Source: Apodemus sylvaticus
Taxonomy: Eukaryota; Chordata; Mammalia; Rodentia; Muridae
Direction: 5' to 3'
DNA length: 64,000 nucleotides
NCBI RefSeq assembly: GCF_947179515.1
Contig: NC_067474.1
Span: 95,917,324-95,981,323 of the forward strand
The notes beneath the pieces were generated by a model that was not told where the DNA came from, did no database searches, and saw only the letters and a program-made list of their open reading frames with translations. This document shows positions 42,330 through 53,583 of the stretch, piece by piece. The position numbers and the translations under genes were made by a program. The first letter of the stretch is position 1. The number at the start of each line of letters is the position of its first letter.

Positions 42330-42735
42330 GTGCATGTTGGCAGGCAATTTACTAGATGAGCTTACACAGTAGAGGCTGGGCAGTTCGACAGTGGCCATCT
42401 GCATATTGAAAAGGGAAAGAACTCGGGCATTGCTCAGTCCACAGCACTGAATGTCTCAGCGTGCCCATCTAATGCTGAGAGGCGGGAGGATTTCCGGAGA
42501 GTATAGTTCTTCAGTCTGTACTGGAAGGCCAAGGAGACAGTCTGATGCCAGCAGGGGCAGCAGCAGCAACAGATGCTCTCACCACAAGAAGCAAAAGCAG
42601 AGAGACAACACCCCTCTTCCTCAGCCCTCCTCGAGTCTGGGCAAGCTGGCTGCAGGTGCCACCCACTCTGAGGAAGAATTTTCTCCTTTAGTTATTCCTT
42701 TCCTGAAATGCCTTCACTAGATCCACCCAGAGGTA
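42330..42735 (-). mobile_element. Rodent interspersed repeat, old copy
   Basis: ACAGTGGCCATCTGCATATT, TAGTTCTTCAGTCTGTACTG and GATGCCAGCAGGGGCAGCAG resemble the family that fills 47437-48155. The (TG)n lies at its left edge. Confidence 0.5.
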
Positions 42736-45390
42736 GGTTCCATACTCGATCCTAGATCCTATCATCTAGACAATCTTCTAGACAGGCTTCAGATACTAAG
42801 CAATGAAAATGATCCTGGGTTGGCTAGTGAATCTACGTCGACAAAGACCATAAATGAACTGCAACTCCACGTCAGACAAGGCAGCTCTGGGTTTCCCTAC
42901 GTGGTGACTCTGATGGTTATGAGAAATGTTCAGTTCCTGTGGGATATGAGGCTAACATCACAGCATCTCTTGTATGTAGGATATTAGGTAGTTTCACGTA
43001 TGTATAACCATTCCAAGAACATGCAGAAATGAAAAGGCCACATATATTCTGCCTGGATTCTAGTTCATCTCACAATTTGAAATAATCCAAAATCTTCTGC
43101 TTTTTCGGCTCTTCAGTTTTGTAGGGGGGGAAACTTTATATTTATTTCTCAAAGATTGAGCACAGTATTTGCAGTATTAATAAGGTGATAAAGAGTAACC
43201 ATTTTTGGTTGGAATTAAAAGAAAAAAAAGAACTGGATTTTTCAGCCTGCACATTTCTTTTTCTTGCCAGTGCAATTGGAAGCAGGGGCGTTTCTGCAGT
43301 TCCTGGGGCCTGTTTATAAACCTCTCTAAAATCAGAAGTAATTTATAGCTGTAAGTTCTGTGCAATACAGCTGTGTACCCATCTGGCCCCAATGCTTTAT
43401 TACCTGAAATGTCATGCGGGGTACTTTTTAAACATTTCTTTTCCTCAGAGCTTATTTAATCTCCCTTTGCGTCTGGGCATCATAATTCCCAAGCCCTATT
43501 TCATCTTCATAGCAAACACACAAAATAAATCCCATAATCCTACACACTGTCTTCATTCCAGGAATTATCTGTGTCTGCCCCCATGAATCAATGACGACAT
43601 TTCAAAAGGATTTTTCTTAAATAATAACTTAGGAGTTATTTATCCTGTCTGTGAACTCAGCCTTCACAAACATTAAACATCAGCTTTGTCCCTTATAGAA
43701 ATATGCCTTTTTGAATAATAGATCTGTCTACAAAGAAATTGTTAATGTCCTCCAAAGTTTCTTCTCAAAGAGATTATTTCTAGGAAGTTATTTATCTCTG
43801 CCAAGGGGAAATACAACTCGATGAGCTCACAAAGCACACAGTGGATGTTCTCTGACTTTGGGCCTCTGGATAACAAGGAAATAGTGGTTGCCTGTGTTGA
43901 ATTCCAACAGCGCTGCTCTGGAAGCCTCTCTTCTATCTCATGAGAAGACCTGAAGTTCCCAGACGCACTGCCAGATGCATGCTGTGGTTAATTACACGGT
44001 AAATGGCATAGGGGCCTTTGGTCTAGAGTTGACTAAAGACCTTCTTTTGACAGCTCTTTCCCCCCCCACACACACACACCCCCCCATGGTATCTGAGGGT
44101 AAAACTGAGAGAGGACAGGGGAGACATTTCTTTTAATGACTTGTGGAAGTCCAAGATAACCTCATAGCCACTCTGAGTGCAAAAAGGCATACTTGTAGCA
44201 TGTCATAAGTTGGACATGGAACACAAGTAGACTCAGAGCAAAGAACACTAATGACCTTGGAGAAAGAGCAAAGTTCACAGCTGAGCCATTCTACCATCTG
44301 CATCTCCAATGATAAAAGTAAGCTCTGCATTCCTTCTCCTGGGAAGACGTGAACAAGCATCTATTCGCCCCAGACAGAACACCAGCAGCCCAGAGAAATG
44401 ACTCTGCCCAAGTCTATCTAGTGAGCCAACAATTGTGCTGGTGTTTATAAGCCTGTGAGTGAACGGTTATTTACAGACGTGTGGTTCACCGTCAGTTACC
44501 AAAAGCCCACCCCAGCACAGGGGACACTCATGAAAGCTCTCCTTGGAGGGCCCTGAATTTGCTCAGGCACAGTCTGTGCACCTTATATCACTGGAGAGAG
44601 GGGCCTTGTGGAGTCAGGTAGCTCCCCAGTTCCTGAGACTGCTAAATTTTATCAGCTTCCTCAGTTTTGCAAGCCTCCCTCTAGGAAGCAATGGCCTCAC
44701 TATACTAAGTCACTATTTTTCTTGATGCTTAGGAAATCAGAGAAATCACCACATAAAACCAGATGAACTGAGCCTAGAGGAGGTGAAGGTAGGAATGGGT
44801 GCTTCCAATAGCTGCAGGGCACTGCATAGCATACCTTAAATCAGCCCTTTGCTGAAAATTAATAAGCATCTATGTACGGTTTGTGGAAGTTTTCTTAATC
44901 CACAAGAAAATAAGTTCGAACAGCCTGAATGCTCTGTAGCATGCTTTTCAATTCAAAGCATTTAACAAAGAGCTAATCACTTCCATCACTTATTGAAGAC
45001 TTAGTTCCAGACAGTGCTGAGATACCAGAAGTAACATTTAATTCACTATCAGAACTAAAAGAGTAAGAGTTAAATAGTAACAGCATGTAACATTTGTCTC
45101 CCATTGCCTTTGAAACAAAATATTGTCATATTGGTCTTTACATCCATGGGACAATACTGGGCATGTGACAAATATTAAACTCACAATCTAAACTTGCAGG
45201 GATCTTAAGCAGTGAAGTCTCCAAGAGGAAGAAAGTCTTTCCATTTTGCTTTCAATTCAGCATTAATTTTCAATAATGTAAGAGACAGAATAGAAAAGGT
45301 ACAGTTTAATCATAGTATTCCACTTGTTGACTTTAACTTTTGTTTTCAATTATGTAAAATGTCAAACTCTTGGTCAAGAAAGATTGTGAT
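42736..45390. other. Largest single-copy block; candidate conserved elements
   Basis: No interspersed repeat is recognised for about 2.6 kb, apart from a C/CA tract at 44061-44086. 43390-43800 is rich in ATTTATC, AATAATA and GAAATTGTTAAT motifs and looks like vertebrate conserved non-coding DNA. Short open frames (43177-43392, 44133-44360, 44543-44725) show no domain. Confidence 0.5.
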
Positions 45391-45538
45391 TCAGGGCATA
45401 GTGGCCCAATCCTTTAATCCCAGCACTTGAGAGGCAGAGGCAGGTAGATCTTTGTGAGCTCAAAAACAGCCTGGTCCTTGTGAGTTCTAGGACAGCAAGA
45501 AAGACATAGTGAATCCCTCCCTGTCTTACACAAAAGAG
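45391..45538 (+). mobile_element. B1 SINE
   Basis: TCAGGGCATAGTGGCCCAAT, CCAGCACTTGAGAGGCAGAG and TCCCTCCCTGTCTTACACAA mark a diverged B1. Confidence 0.9.
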
Positions 45539-45956
45539 AGAGGATCGGGGAGAAGGGCATGCTGGTATGCTGGACAGAACAAGCAGCACAGAAGAGGAAG
45601 TTAACTCTTACCATTTCAAGGATGTTTTCCAGACTCAAGACTTCATATTCCCTTGATATTTAATATGTTGGATTCAGCCTTTACTTCCTGCATTAGGAAG
45701 CTAAGAAGCTATCAGATGCCACCCTTGCAGATAGGGTTTTACATTCTATAGCTTGCATCTGATAATGTCTGTGCAAATATTTAAACCAGACCTGACAGGA
45801 TCTAAAGAGTCATTTTAAGTTTCCATGGAAACAGGAAGGCTTGGGGACAGGTGAGTTTAGACCCACAGAAGAAAGAAAAAGGTGCTATTGCAGCATCCAC
45901 AGTCACCTAAACAGCTGGCTTCCCAAGTCTCTTCTACCAACTCTGAAATACATGGT
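45539..45956. other. Single-copy-like DNA
   Basis: No repeat recognised. It includes the X-box palindrome listed separately. Confidence 0.45.
45819..45832. promoter_or_regulatory. RFX-type X-box palindrome
   Basis: GTTTCCATGGAAAC is a perfect 14-bp palindrome that fits the RFX X-box pattern GTNNCCATGGNAAC. It lies in single-copy sequence between a B1 and a dispersed repeat. Confidence 0.5.
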
Positions 45957-46285
45957 GTCTTAGTTAGGGTTTCATTGCTGTGAAAAGATACCATGACCAA
46001 AGCAACTGTTATAAAGGAAAACTTTTAACTGAGGCTGACTTATAGGCTTAGGGGTTCAGACCATTATCATCAAGGTAGGAAGCATGTCAGTATCTAGGTA
46101 GGCATGGTGCTGAAGAAGCCAAGAGGTCTATGTTTTGCTCCAAAGACCAAAAAGCCCTAAGAAGACTATCTTCAGGCAGCTAGCAGGAGGGTCTCAAAGC
46201 CCACGCCCATAGTGACACATTTTCTCCAACAAGGCCACACCTCCTAATAGTGCCACTCCCAGGGCCAAACATAATCATGTTCAGA
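45957..46285 (-). mobile_element. Rodent interspersed repeat, antisense
   Basis: GTCTTAGTTAGGGTTTCATT, ATACCATGACCAAAGCAACT, AACAAGGCCACACCTCCTAA and AGTGCCACTCCCAGGGCCAA are family landmarks. Confidence 0.9.
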
Positions 46286-46846
46286 CATGACTATGAACAT
46301 CTGTGAATCTGTGGTTCCATGCCAAACAGATGTCTTACATTGCCCCTAGTCGACATTTGTGTGCTCTGAGCTTTCCAGGATGGACTCATTTGACTATGGC
46401 ACACATTCAGAGCACAGACTCCTAGCAACAAGGAACATGAGAGTCCAGCAGGGCAAGGGTGAGGACTTGCCTTGTGTTTAGCATACTTCCCTCTGCTGTA
46501 GAGGCTAAGCTAGGAGCCCAGGGGCCTAGGAGAAGGCTACTCTTCAGGTCACTGGTAAGCTGGTCCTTCAGGAATGCCACCTTCCCAGTGGCTTAGCTGC
46601 AGCCCAGGTTAGCACTCCTATGCTGGTGTGGAGGAGCAGTGCTGGTGATCTGGGGTTTCACAGCTCTAGTCATGACCCCTGTTTCACCTTTCAGTTCTTC
46701 CTTTCTTCTTCCTCCCTCCTATCTTCCTACCCTGCAATGATCCGTTAAGCTTCTTTGTCTGTAATTCTCAAAACTCTGAAGGTTTGCTTTGCCTCTATTA
46801 GTAGCAATCCATGTCTACAGCTACAATTTTGGAACCCAGTTGTGGT
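46286..46846. other. Single-copy-like DNA
   Basis: No gene or repeat recognised. A pyrimidine-rich stretch lies at 46690-46730. Confidence 0.4.
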
Positions 46847-47145
46847 AGTTTGAATATGCTTGGCCCAGGGAGTGGCACTATTAGGAGGTGTGGCCTTGTT
46901 GAAGGAAGTGTGTCACTGTGGGGGTGGACAATGAGCTCCTCCTCCTAACTGCCTGGAGACAGTCTTCTCCTGACTGCCTTCAGATCAAGATCTCGAACTC
47001 TTGGCTTCTTCTCCAGCATCGTGTCTGCATGGAGCACCACCATGCTTCCTGCCATGATGATGATGGCGGACTGAACCTCTGAAACTGTAAGCCATCCCCA
47101 ATTAAATGTTATCCTTTATAAGCATTGCCTTGGTCATGGTGTCTC
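46847..47145 (+). mobile_element. Rodent interspersed repeat (sense)
   Basis: AGTTTGAATATGCTTGGCCC, GGGAGTGGCACTATTAGGAG, ATGATGATGGCGGACTGAAC and TTGCCTTGGTCATGGTGTCT. It lies about 560 bp from the oppositely oriented copy at 45957, so the two form a loose inverted pair. Confidence 0.9.
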
Positions 47146-47436
47146 TTCACTGGTATCATCTCTAAGCAGTTTCTTGCCTTTTCATAGGATACTGCCCAGC
47201 AGAGTTTTGAATTACCTTTGTTGACTGTTGTCTGGTCTCTGGAGGACCCTCATTCATACACCCAGTCAGTTTGTATCCAGCCAGCCAGCCGTACCTTGTC
47301 TTCTCACACTGTGACTTTAAAAATGGCAGGGATAATTATCACACGGACATCTCTGAAACTGGCATAGTCAAAGATGACGACGTCATCTCTGTAGAAGGTT
47401 AAAGATGGAAGTATCTCATGAAGGGGAGGAACAGCT
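47146..47436. other. Unassigned DNA
   Basis: No gene or repeat recognised. Confidence 0.35.
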
Positions 47437-48155
47437 GTATTAGGCAGGGTTCTTTCTCTAGAGCAATGGTTCTCAACCTTCCTAATGTTGAAATTCTTTA
47501 ATAGTTTCTCATGTTGTGGTGATGCCCAACTATAAAATTATTTTGTTGTTACTTCATAAACTATAATTTTGATACTGTTATGAATCATAATGTAAATACC
47601 TGATATGCAGGATATCTGATATTTGACCCCAGGGGGGGTTATTACTGACTCACAGATTGAAAGCCACTGCCTTAGAGGACCAGAATAGATAGAATGCAAA
47701 TATATATTAAAAGGTGATTTGGCTTAGAGAGTGAGATCTAGGTAGTCTGACAATGGCTATCTCACTGGAGAAGCTGAGAAAACAACCATTGGTCAATCTA
47801 CAAAACCATAGGTCTCAGCAGTGAATCTGGCAGTGAATGCCTGGAGAGTTGCTGGTCTTCGGTCTGTGTTCAAGAACCTGAAGTAGGTTCTAACAGCAGG
47901 GAAAGATTACAGCAGTGGGGTAGATGGACTTGCCAGTAAGAGTGTGGGCAGTAGGCAAAAAGCAAAGTTTCCTTCTTCCATACTCCTGTTTCTGGACTGC
48001 CTCACCAAAACATGCTGCCCACATTTAGGGTGATTCTACTTCAAATAATCTGACCAGGAAAATCCCTCAGAAGAATACCCAGAGGCTTGTGTTTTAGTTG
48101 ATTTCCTGTGAAGTCAAATTGACAGCCAAGATTAGCCATTACAGAAGCCAGAGTA
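47437..48155 (-). mobile_element. Second rodent interspersed repeat family, split by URR1
   Basis: It starts TGTATTAGGCAGGGTTCTTT, resumes after the URR1 insert with GACCAGAATAGATAGAATGC and TGACAATGGCTATCTCACTG, and ends GTGAAGTCAAATTGACAGCC...AGCCATTACA. The URR1 at 47466-47673 lies inside it. Confidence 0.75.
47466..47673 (+). mobile_element. URR1-like hAT-Charlie DNA transposon
   Basis: It opens CAATGGTTCTCAACCTTCCT, carries GCAGGATATCTGATATTTGA and ends TTGAAAGCCACTG. The flanks CTCTAGAG (left) and CCTTAGAG (right) look like a decayed 8-bp hAT target duplication. Confidence 0.92.
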
Positions 48156-48384
48156 GGCTCTGTACACCGTCAAAGTTTTAAAAGTCAGGCACAATAAATG
48201 TGGGGAATAGATTAAGTCCAGGGAGACAGGGATGTAGAAAAGAAGAGGTTGGGAGGGAGGTGGGGAAATCAGAGGAGTGTGGCGGGATCTGCAGACTGTC
48301 TTGCCTGGTTCTACCTGTCCTTGGGCTTGATTATTTGATTAGGCTTTCGTTTTGTTTTCGCTTGTTTGTTTTATGATGGACCTA
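48156..48384. other. Single-copy-like DNA
   Basis: No gene or repeat recognised. Confidence 0.35.
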
Positions 48385-48602
48385 CGGCTCTAGGGAGATG
48401 GCCCAATGGTTAAGAATACTTGTTCTCACAGAGGATCTGGCTTTGATTCCTAGTACCCACATGACAGTTCATAACCATCCATAACTCTAGCTCTAGAGGA
48501 TCAAATACCTTCTTCTGACCTCCCAGGGCACCACCAGGCAGGTACATGGAACACAGACATACATGTTAGTCAAACACTCACACACATAAATACATATTTA
48601 AA
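48385..48602 (+). mobile_element. B3 SINE
   Basis: GGGAGATGGCCCAATGGTTA, GGCTTTGATTCCTAGTACCC, ATGACAGTTCATAACCATCC and CAGGTACATGGAACACAGAC define a B3 with a CACATAAATA-type tail. Confidence 0.9.
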
Positions 48603-48631
48603 GTGTTCAGAAAAAAATATTAAAAATTAAA

Positions 48632-48822
48632 AGCCAGACCTAGTGGCTTAGACTTATATTCCAGCTTCTTGAGAAGCTGAGTTAGGAGAATCACAAGCTC
48701 AAGGCCAGTCTGGACAACTTCAGGAGGCCCTCTCTCACAACAAGATGTTGAAAGAGAACTTGGGAATATTCATCTCACATGTGGGCTCTATGTTTAATCT
48801 CCGGCAACATACACACACACAG
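48632..48822 (+). mobile_element. B1-like plus ID-like SINE, old
   Basis: GCCAGACCTAGTGGCTTAGA, GAGAAGCTGAGTTAGGAGAA and CAAGGCCAGTCTGGACAACT are B1-like. GGGCTCTATGTTTAATCTCC near 48783 is a degraded ID-like tail. Confidence 0.65.
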
Positions 48823-49649
48823 CAAAAGTCAGAGAGGAAATGAGTAATTTCCTAGCTACACAAAACAGTCTTGATTTCTCCTAATTAAAATATTAAACTT
48901 TTCTCACAAATCTGAATCTTGCTTCCACTCGCTATAAATTCTTAAGTACTCAAGTGTCCTATTTTCCTTATTTATCTGCAACGCCTTGCCAAAGAAAGCT
49001 TCTTGCTTAGACCAGAAGATACTGGGCACTTTGCATTAAAGATCTGGCCATCTGATCAGAAGACCATGACCTTCTTTGTGTTTTACTCCGAAAGGTTCTT
49101 CCCTGCTGCTAGTTTAAATGTGTTAAGTTCAAGTCAGCTCTCCTATGGTCCCAACTCTCACTGGCAAACATAGGAAACCCCATGACTTCCTCCCAGAAAT
49201 CAGAGCCAGAAAGCTGAGAGCCATTGGAGTCCCTCTCTCATGCCTCCCATCCAACTTGATGCCACCACATTCGTTCAGCTTAAACAGTCGATGCCTACAT
49301 CATAGCCACGGCCCAGCTTTTCCATTTTTCTGTATACTACGTTGTTTCTTTGGCCTTAAACGGGGATCCTTCTCAAGGAGTGGATGTGTTGAATCTTATC
49401 TGTTCTGCTCCATTACTGAGAGTTAAGACCACTGGGTATTCTTAACTATTGTAAACTGATTTAGCCTCACATCAATATTGTTTTAGTCCTAAGTCAACAT
49501 TCACTTACCCAACAAATCCTCCGACTAAATGTGATGTGTCAGACACTCTGCTGGGCAGAAGGATAAGGAATGTGATTTAAATAGCTCGTGTTGAAAGAGA
49601 GACATACTTTCAAATTAACTATAATTAAATGAAATGTGGGCTGTAATAA
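48823..49649. other. Single-copy-like DNA
   Basis: No repeat recognised over about 800 bp. The open frame at 49145-49426 (93 codons) has no recognisable domain. Confidence 0.45.
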
Positions 49650-49815
49650 GTGGCTGGGGACTGATGAGGCGGGAGATGTGCCACCAGGCTCCACGATTCC
49701 TGGGACCCACACAAAGGGAGAAGAGAGTCAACTCCTGCAAGGTGCCCTCTGACCTCACACGGTGTCATTGTACGTACCTGCCACTTCTCCACATGCTTGT
49801 ACAATAAACAATTAC
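49650..49815 (+). mobile_element. tRNA-derived SINE (B3/B2-type), diverged
   Basis: GTGGCTGGGGACTGATGAGG, GGCTCCACGATTCCTGGGAC, GAGTCAACTCCTGCAAGGTG and CCCTCTGACCTCACACGGTG follow the order of the SINE type seen at 3627. Confidence 0.75.
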
Positions 49816-51938
49816 ATGTAATGTAAAACCTCTTAAAATAATAAAATAACCTTATTTCATTTTGTCTCACTTAAAATTGTCACTGTCAAAATTCATTTGA
49901 TAATGAATTTCGTCTCAGGAGTGAAAACCAGGATGTAAACCTTCCGAAGTGAGTACCACACCGAAAACTTAAGAGACTTAATTTAACAGTCATATTATTT
50001 ATTGTTATAAAATGAATTTTTCATTCTATTACATGATTTATAAACAAAATCTTATGTTGTGTGTTTGAACTTAGTTTCAATCTTTTCATCCTCACCCACA
50101 AAAATGGTAACCACGTGGGGAAAGATAAGATTTGGCTTTCCTGAAAGGAATGTGGTAAAACCAACAATTGTCCAAATTCATTAAGGGCAAGGAGGAGGAA
50201 GCAGCGTGAACGGGTCACGTGCCACCGGGGTGGCGCTCGGCTTCCCAGGCTGCTGATGGGCAAGCGATCTAGCTAGCTAGCACACCCGCATAAGGATACG
50301 GGTGTGTGAAGAAGATGCTCACAGACCGGAAGGGAGCAAATCGGTTGAGAATTTCCCATGGATCAGCGCTGTAGGGATGAGCTGAGTAAAAGTGGACAAC
50401 ACGGCAAAGACACAGCACTTGGTTCCCGCGGGATTCCTGAAAGGACTAAACTAGCTAACGAGCGCTGTATGCCCACGGCTGGACCAAAGCCACCTTAGGA
50501 GGACAGTGGCCAGCCTGATCCCCAAGCTGTCCTTCCCCTACAGAATCCCAGTAGGATAGGCTCTTTACTGTTTCAAAGATCATGGTTTCCAGAAAAAAAC
50601 CATCACGATTAATTATTTAGAATCTGTTTGGGAACTAGAAAACTAAAGAGAAGGCGGGAGTGGCTCGGCTTCAAACGCCTCCTTTGTGTGGGACATTCAG
50701 CCGCACCTGAGGCAAACAAAACCAGCAAACAAAACCAGAGCCTTCCCCTTCGTCCACAGAGCCCTGGAGACCTGCGGTACCCACCTGGGGAGCCGCAGGA
50801 CTCCTTTGCAGTGGGAATATGACAATTAATGTAGTGATACAGAATTTGAATAGAATATAAATTGTGCTGAATCTCACATATGGTGTCCTAAAAATGTCCA
50901 AAATGATGTCAGCCAAAGGGAGGGGGAGGAGGGGTGCTGCAATTAGATAGATGAGGAAGAGGCAGTTGAGAAAACAGATTAATGATGCCTTTGACACAAT
51001 CAGCCTGAGAGGAATACTGGTTTCCATGGCAACCAAACCACTTAACCTAAATTAACAAAGCTGTTAAGAAAGAAAAACTTAAAAGATGAGGAGGGGAAAA
51101 GCCAAAGGATTCTCTTTGGGGAAATTAAATGGCCTGTCCTAGCCTCACCTGATAGAGGGGTGCGTATTAACTATGCGTCCGCAGGGTGTGGATTTTCTTA
51201 CACTCTCTGGTTCCCAGTAATTAGCGTTCAAAAGCAGGCCAAGGATGTTGAGAAATTGTGGCTAATTAGCACAGATTTCCGATAGAACAGCCTTATTATC
51301 CTGATTCCGCCTGAGCTAGGCAGCAAGGATGAGAGAGAGACAAAAGGCCAACTCTTTCTCGCCCTAAACTCTGTGAAGATGTTCCCACACACCATCATTC
51401 CAGCATCTGCCCAGAGCCCCTTGTTCAGAATTTACCCAGGTCAGACAAGATGCTGACATTTTATATGCTGCATAGAAAGATATGGGCTATTCATTCACAC
51501 TGAGGTAGTGCCAAACCAAGATAATAAATGATTACTTGTGAATAAAGGAATGTTCCATATGTAAGAAAGGAATTGTGTTTTCCTGGGTCACATTTAATAC
51601 AGAGTTAAGTTTCCCCGTGGCTGGGGTGTGTTTGAGATGACGTAGACCCCAATGTGCATGGATTGAGGAAGGCAGGAAGCAGTTGTTACTAGCTTGTAAT
51701 AAAGCACCAACCCTAGCATTACACCTTCTCTGTCTCCTTAACCTGGAAACCAGGGAAATGGAGAGAGAATGCCTGTTGACTTCATATTCATTGCTTCTAC
51801 AAAAAAAATATGTCTGCTTACAGATACTGTTCTATCAACTCAAACGAGAAAAGGTAAGAACCCTGCTTATCCCATTCAGCATCTTATAGGTGATGCAGCC
51901 TCCTGGTTTCACGAATAAAGTGTAAGTACATTCATATC
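49816..51938. other. Long single-copy block with clustered regulatory-type motifs
   Basis: No interspersed repeat is recognised over about 2.1 kb. Motifs include CCACGTGG (50111-50118) beside AGATAAG, a second CACGTG near 50216, and the hairpin CACACCCG/CGGGTGTG (50281-50306). An RFX X-box (51020-51033) and TAATTAG sites (51218-51224, 51263-51269) follow. 50200-50480 is locally CpG-richer. Open frames (50628-50822, 50671-51036) show no known domain. It is a candidate enhancer cluster, on motif evidence only. Confidence 0.45.
51020..51033. promoter_or_regulatory. RFX-type X-box
   Basis: GTTTCCATGGCAAC fits the RFX X-box pattern on both half-sites. It lies in a repeat-free block rich in TAAT motifs. 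Confidence 0.55.
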
Positions 51939-52432
51939 TTTTTTATTAGATATTTGCTTTATTTACATTTCAAATGGTATCCCCTTTCCATGTTACCCTC
52001 CAAAAACCCAATTCTCAACTGAGGAATACCAGATGGCTGAGAAACACCTAAAGAAATGTTCAACATCTTTAGTCATCAGGGAAATGCAAATCAAAACAAC
52101 CCTGAGATTCCCCCTCACACCAGTCAGAATGACTAAGATCAAAAACTCAAGGGACAGCAAATGCTGGAGAGAATATGGAGAAAGAGGAACACTCCTCCAC
52201 TGCTGGTGGGATTGCAAGCTGGTAAAACTACTCTGGAAATCAGTTTGGCAGTTCCTCAGAAAACTGGACATAATACTACTGGAGGACCCAGTTATACCAC
52301 TCCTGGGCATATATCCAGAAGATGCTCCAACATGTAATAAGGATACATGCTCCACCATGTTCATAGCAGCCTTATTTATAATAGCCAGAAGCTGGAAAGA
52401 ACCCAGATGTCTCTCAACAGAGGAATGGATAA
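51939..52432 (-). mobile_element. L1 insertion with 5' inversion (twin priming)
   Basis: 51939-52010 is the reverse of an L1 3' UTR end: a T run, then TTTACATTTCAAATGGTATC. 52011-52432 is ORF2 in the opposite (plus) orientation: GAGGAATACCAGATGGCTGA, CACCAGTCAGAATGACTAAG, CTCCACTGCTGGTGGGATTG, TTTATAATAGCCAGAAGCTG. The change of strand within one short copy is the mark of twin priming. The possible target duplication TAAGTAC... flanks it (51923 and 52430). The longest open frame here (52033-52446) is an ORF2 remnant. Confidence 0.9.
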
Positions 52433-52604
52433 GTACCACATTATAACACTAAATCATGTTGAGCCCTTGTTAGTGTATTATACATCACAAAAACTAAAAA
52501 CACAGTAGGGTTTTCAAAGCTAACATTCAAGCTTCCCTATCAGGTTCAATTTTAGTAATTAAACGGTGGGAAGCACACAATTGGTGTTATTTTATGTTCT
52601 CTAT
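52433..52604. other. Unassigned DNA
   Basis: No gene or repeat recognised. Confidence 0.35.
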
Positions 52605-53185
52605 TTTTCTGTGTATGTGTAGGCGGGTGTGTATGTGTGCGTGCACGTGGGTGCGCTGTGGGACAGAACACGCGCCTGTGGCGGCCAGAAGCTGATGCTG
52701 GGTTTCTCCTCGGTCTTCTCACCTCGTTCTTGTCCTTGTTTGTCATGGCTCTTCTCCCCCTCTTCTTTCACGGTTTATTATATATGTGTGTATGTTGTAC
52801 TTTGATCCTATCCCCCTTTATTCGCTCTTCCTCCCTTTTTCTGAACCCCTTCTTTCTAACAAGACCCTTCTATTTTCATGTCACACACCTGTGTACGTGT
52901 GCTCATGTGTTCATGTGTATGTGTACTCGTGCGCATACGTCTCCCAACGCATTTAATTCTGTTTGCTTACATACCTCGCATCCAGGATTATTCACTTAAG
53001 CAAGAGCAACTTATTTAGCCACACCACCAGAAGAAAACCATTCCTTTTTCTCCCTCAGCAAAGGCCACCTTGTTTCTTGAAACAAGGTCTCTCATTGGCC
53101 TGGAGCTCACCATGTGGGCGGGGCTAGCAGGCCAGCAATCCCTCCTGCTCTGCCTCGCAGCACTGGGATAACAGTGTCACTTCTA
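52605..53185 (-). mobile_element. Composite tRNA-derived rodent SINE, antisense, interrupted
   Basis: Pieces at 52605-52735 (GTGTGCGTGCACGTGGGTGC, GCCAGAAGCTGATGCTGGGT) and 53075-53185 (GAAACAAGGTCTCTCATTGG, CCTGGAGCTCACCATGTGGG, CAGCACTGGGATAACAGTGT) follow the order of the element at 56965-57365. About 340 bp of unassigned pyrimidine-rich and TG-rich DNA separates them. Confidence 0.6.
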
Positions 53186-53205
53186 CACTTGGATTATTAA
53201 TTATC

Positions 53206-53391
53206 TTATATATGTGTGTGTGCACATACATGTATGTCTGTACATCACATGTGTGCCTGGTGTCTGGAGAGGATAGAAGAGGGCACCAAATCCCTTAGAA
53301 CCTGAGTTACAGATAGTTGTGAGCCACTGAAGGAGTGCCAGGGATTGAACAGCCAATGGCTCTTAACCACTGTGCCATCTCCCCAGACCCT
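53206..53391 (-). mobile_element. B3 SINE, antisense
   Basis: ATGTGTGCCTGGTGTCTGGA, TTACAGATAGTTGTGAGCCA, AGTGCCAGGGATTGAACAGC and CACTGTGCCATCTCCCCAGA are reverse B3 landmarks. Confidence 0.92.
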
Positions 53392-53479
53392 ACACACACA
53401 CATCCCGGCAGGCACACACACACACACACACATCCCGGCAGGCACACACACACACACACACACACACATATCCTGGCAG

Positions 53480-53511
<32 letters not shown>

Positions 53512-53549
53512 CCCGGCAGGCACACACACACACACACATATCCTGGCAG

Positions 53550-53583
<34 letters not shown>

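Noticed and set aside
45957..47145. Inverted pair of dispersed repeats as a designed palindrome
   Set aside because: The copies differ in age and extent and belong to a very common family. Opposite orientation of two neighbours is expected by chance.
52033..52446. 137-codon open frame resembling a reverse-transcriptase-encoded protein C-terminus
   Set aside because: It is a fragment of L1 ORF2 within a 5'-inverted insertion, without start, RT core or 3' end.
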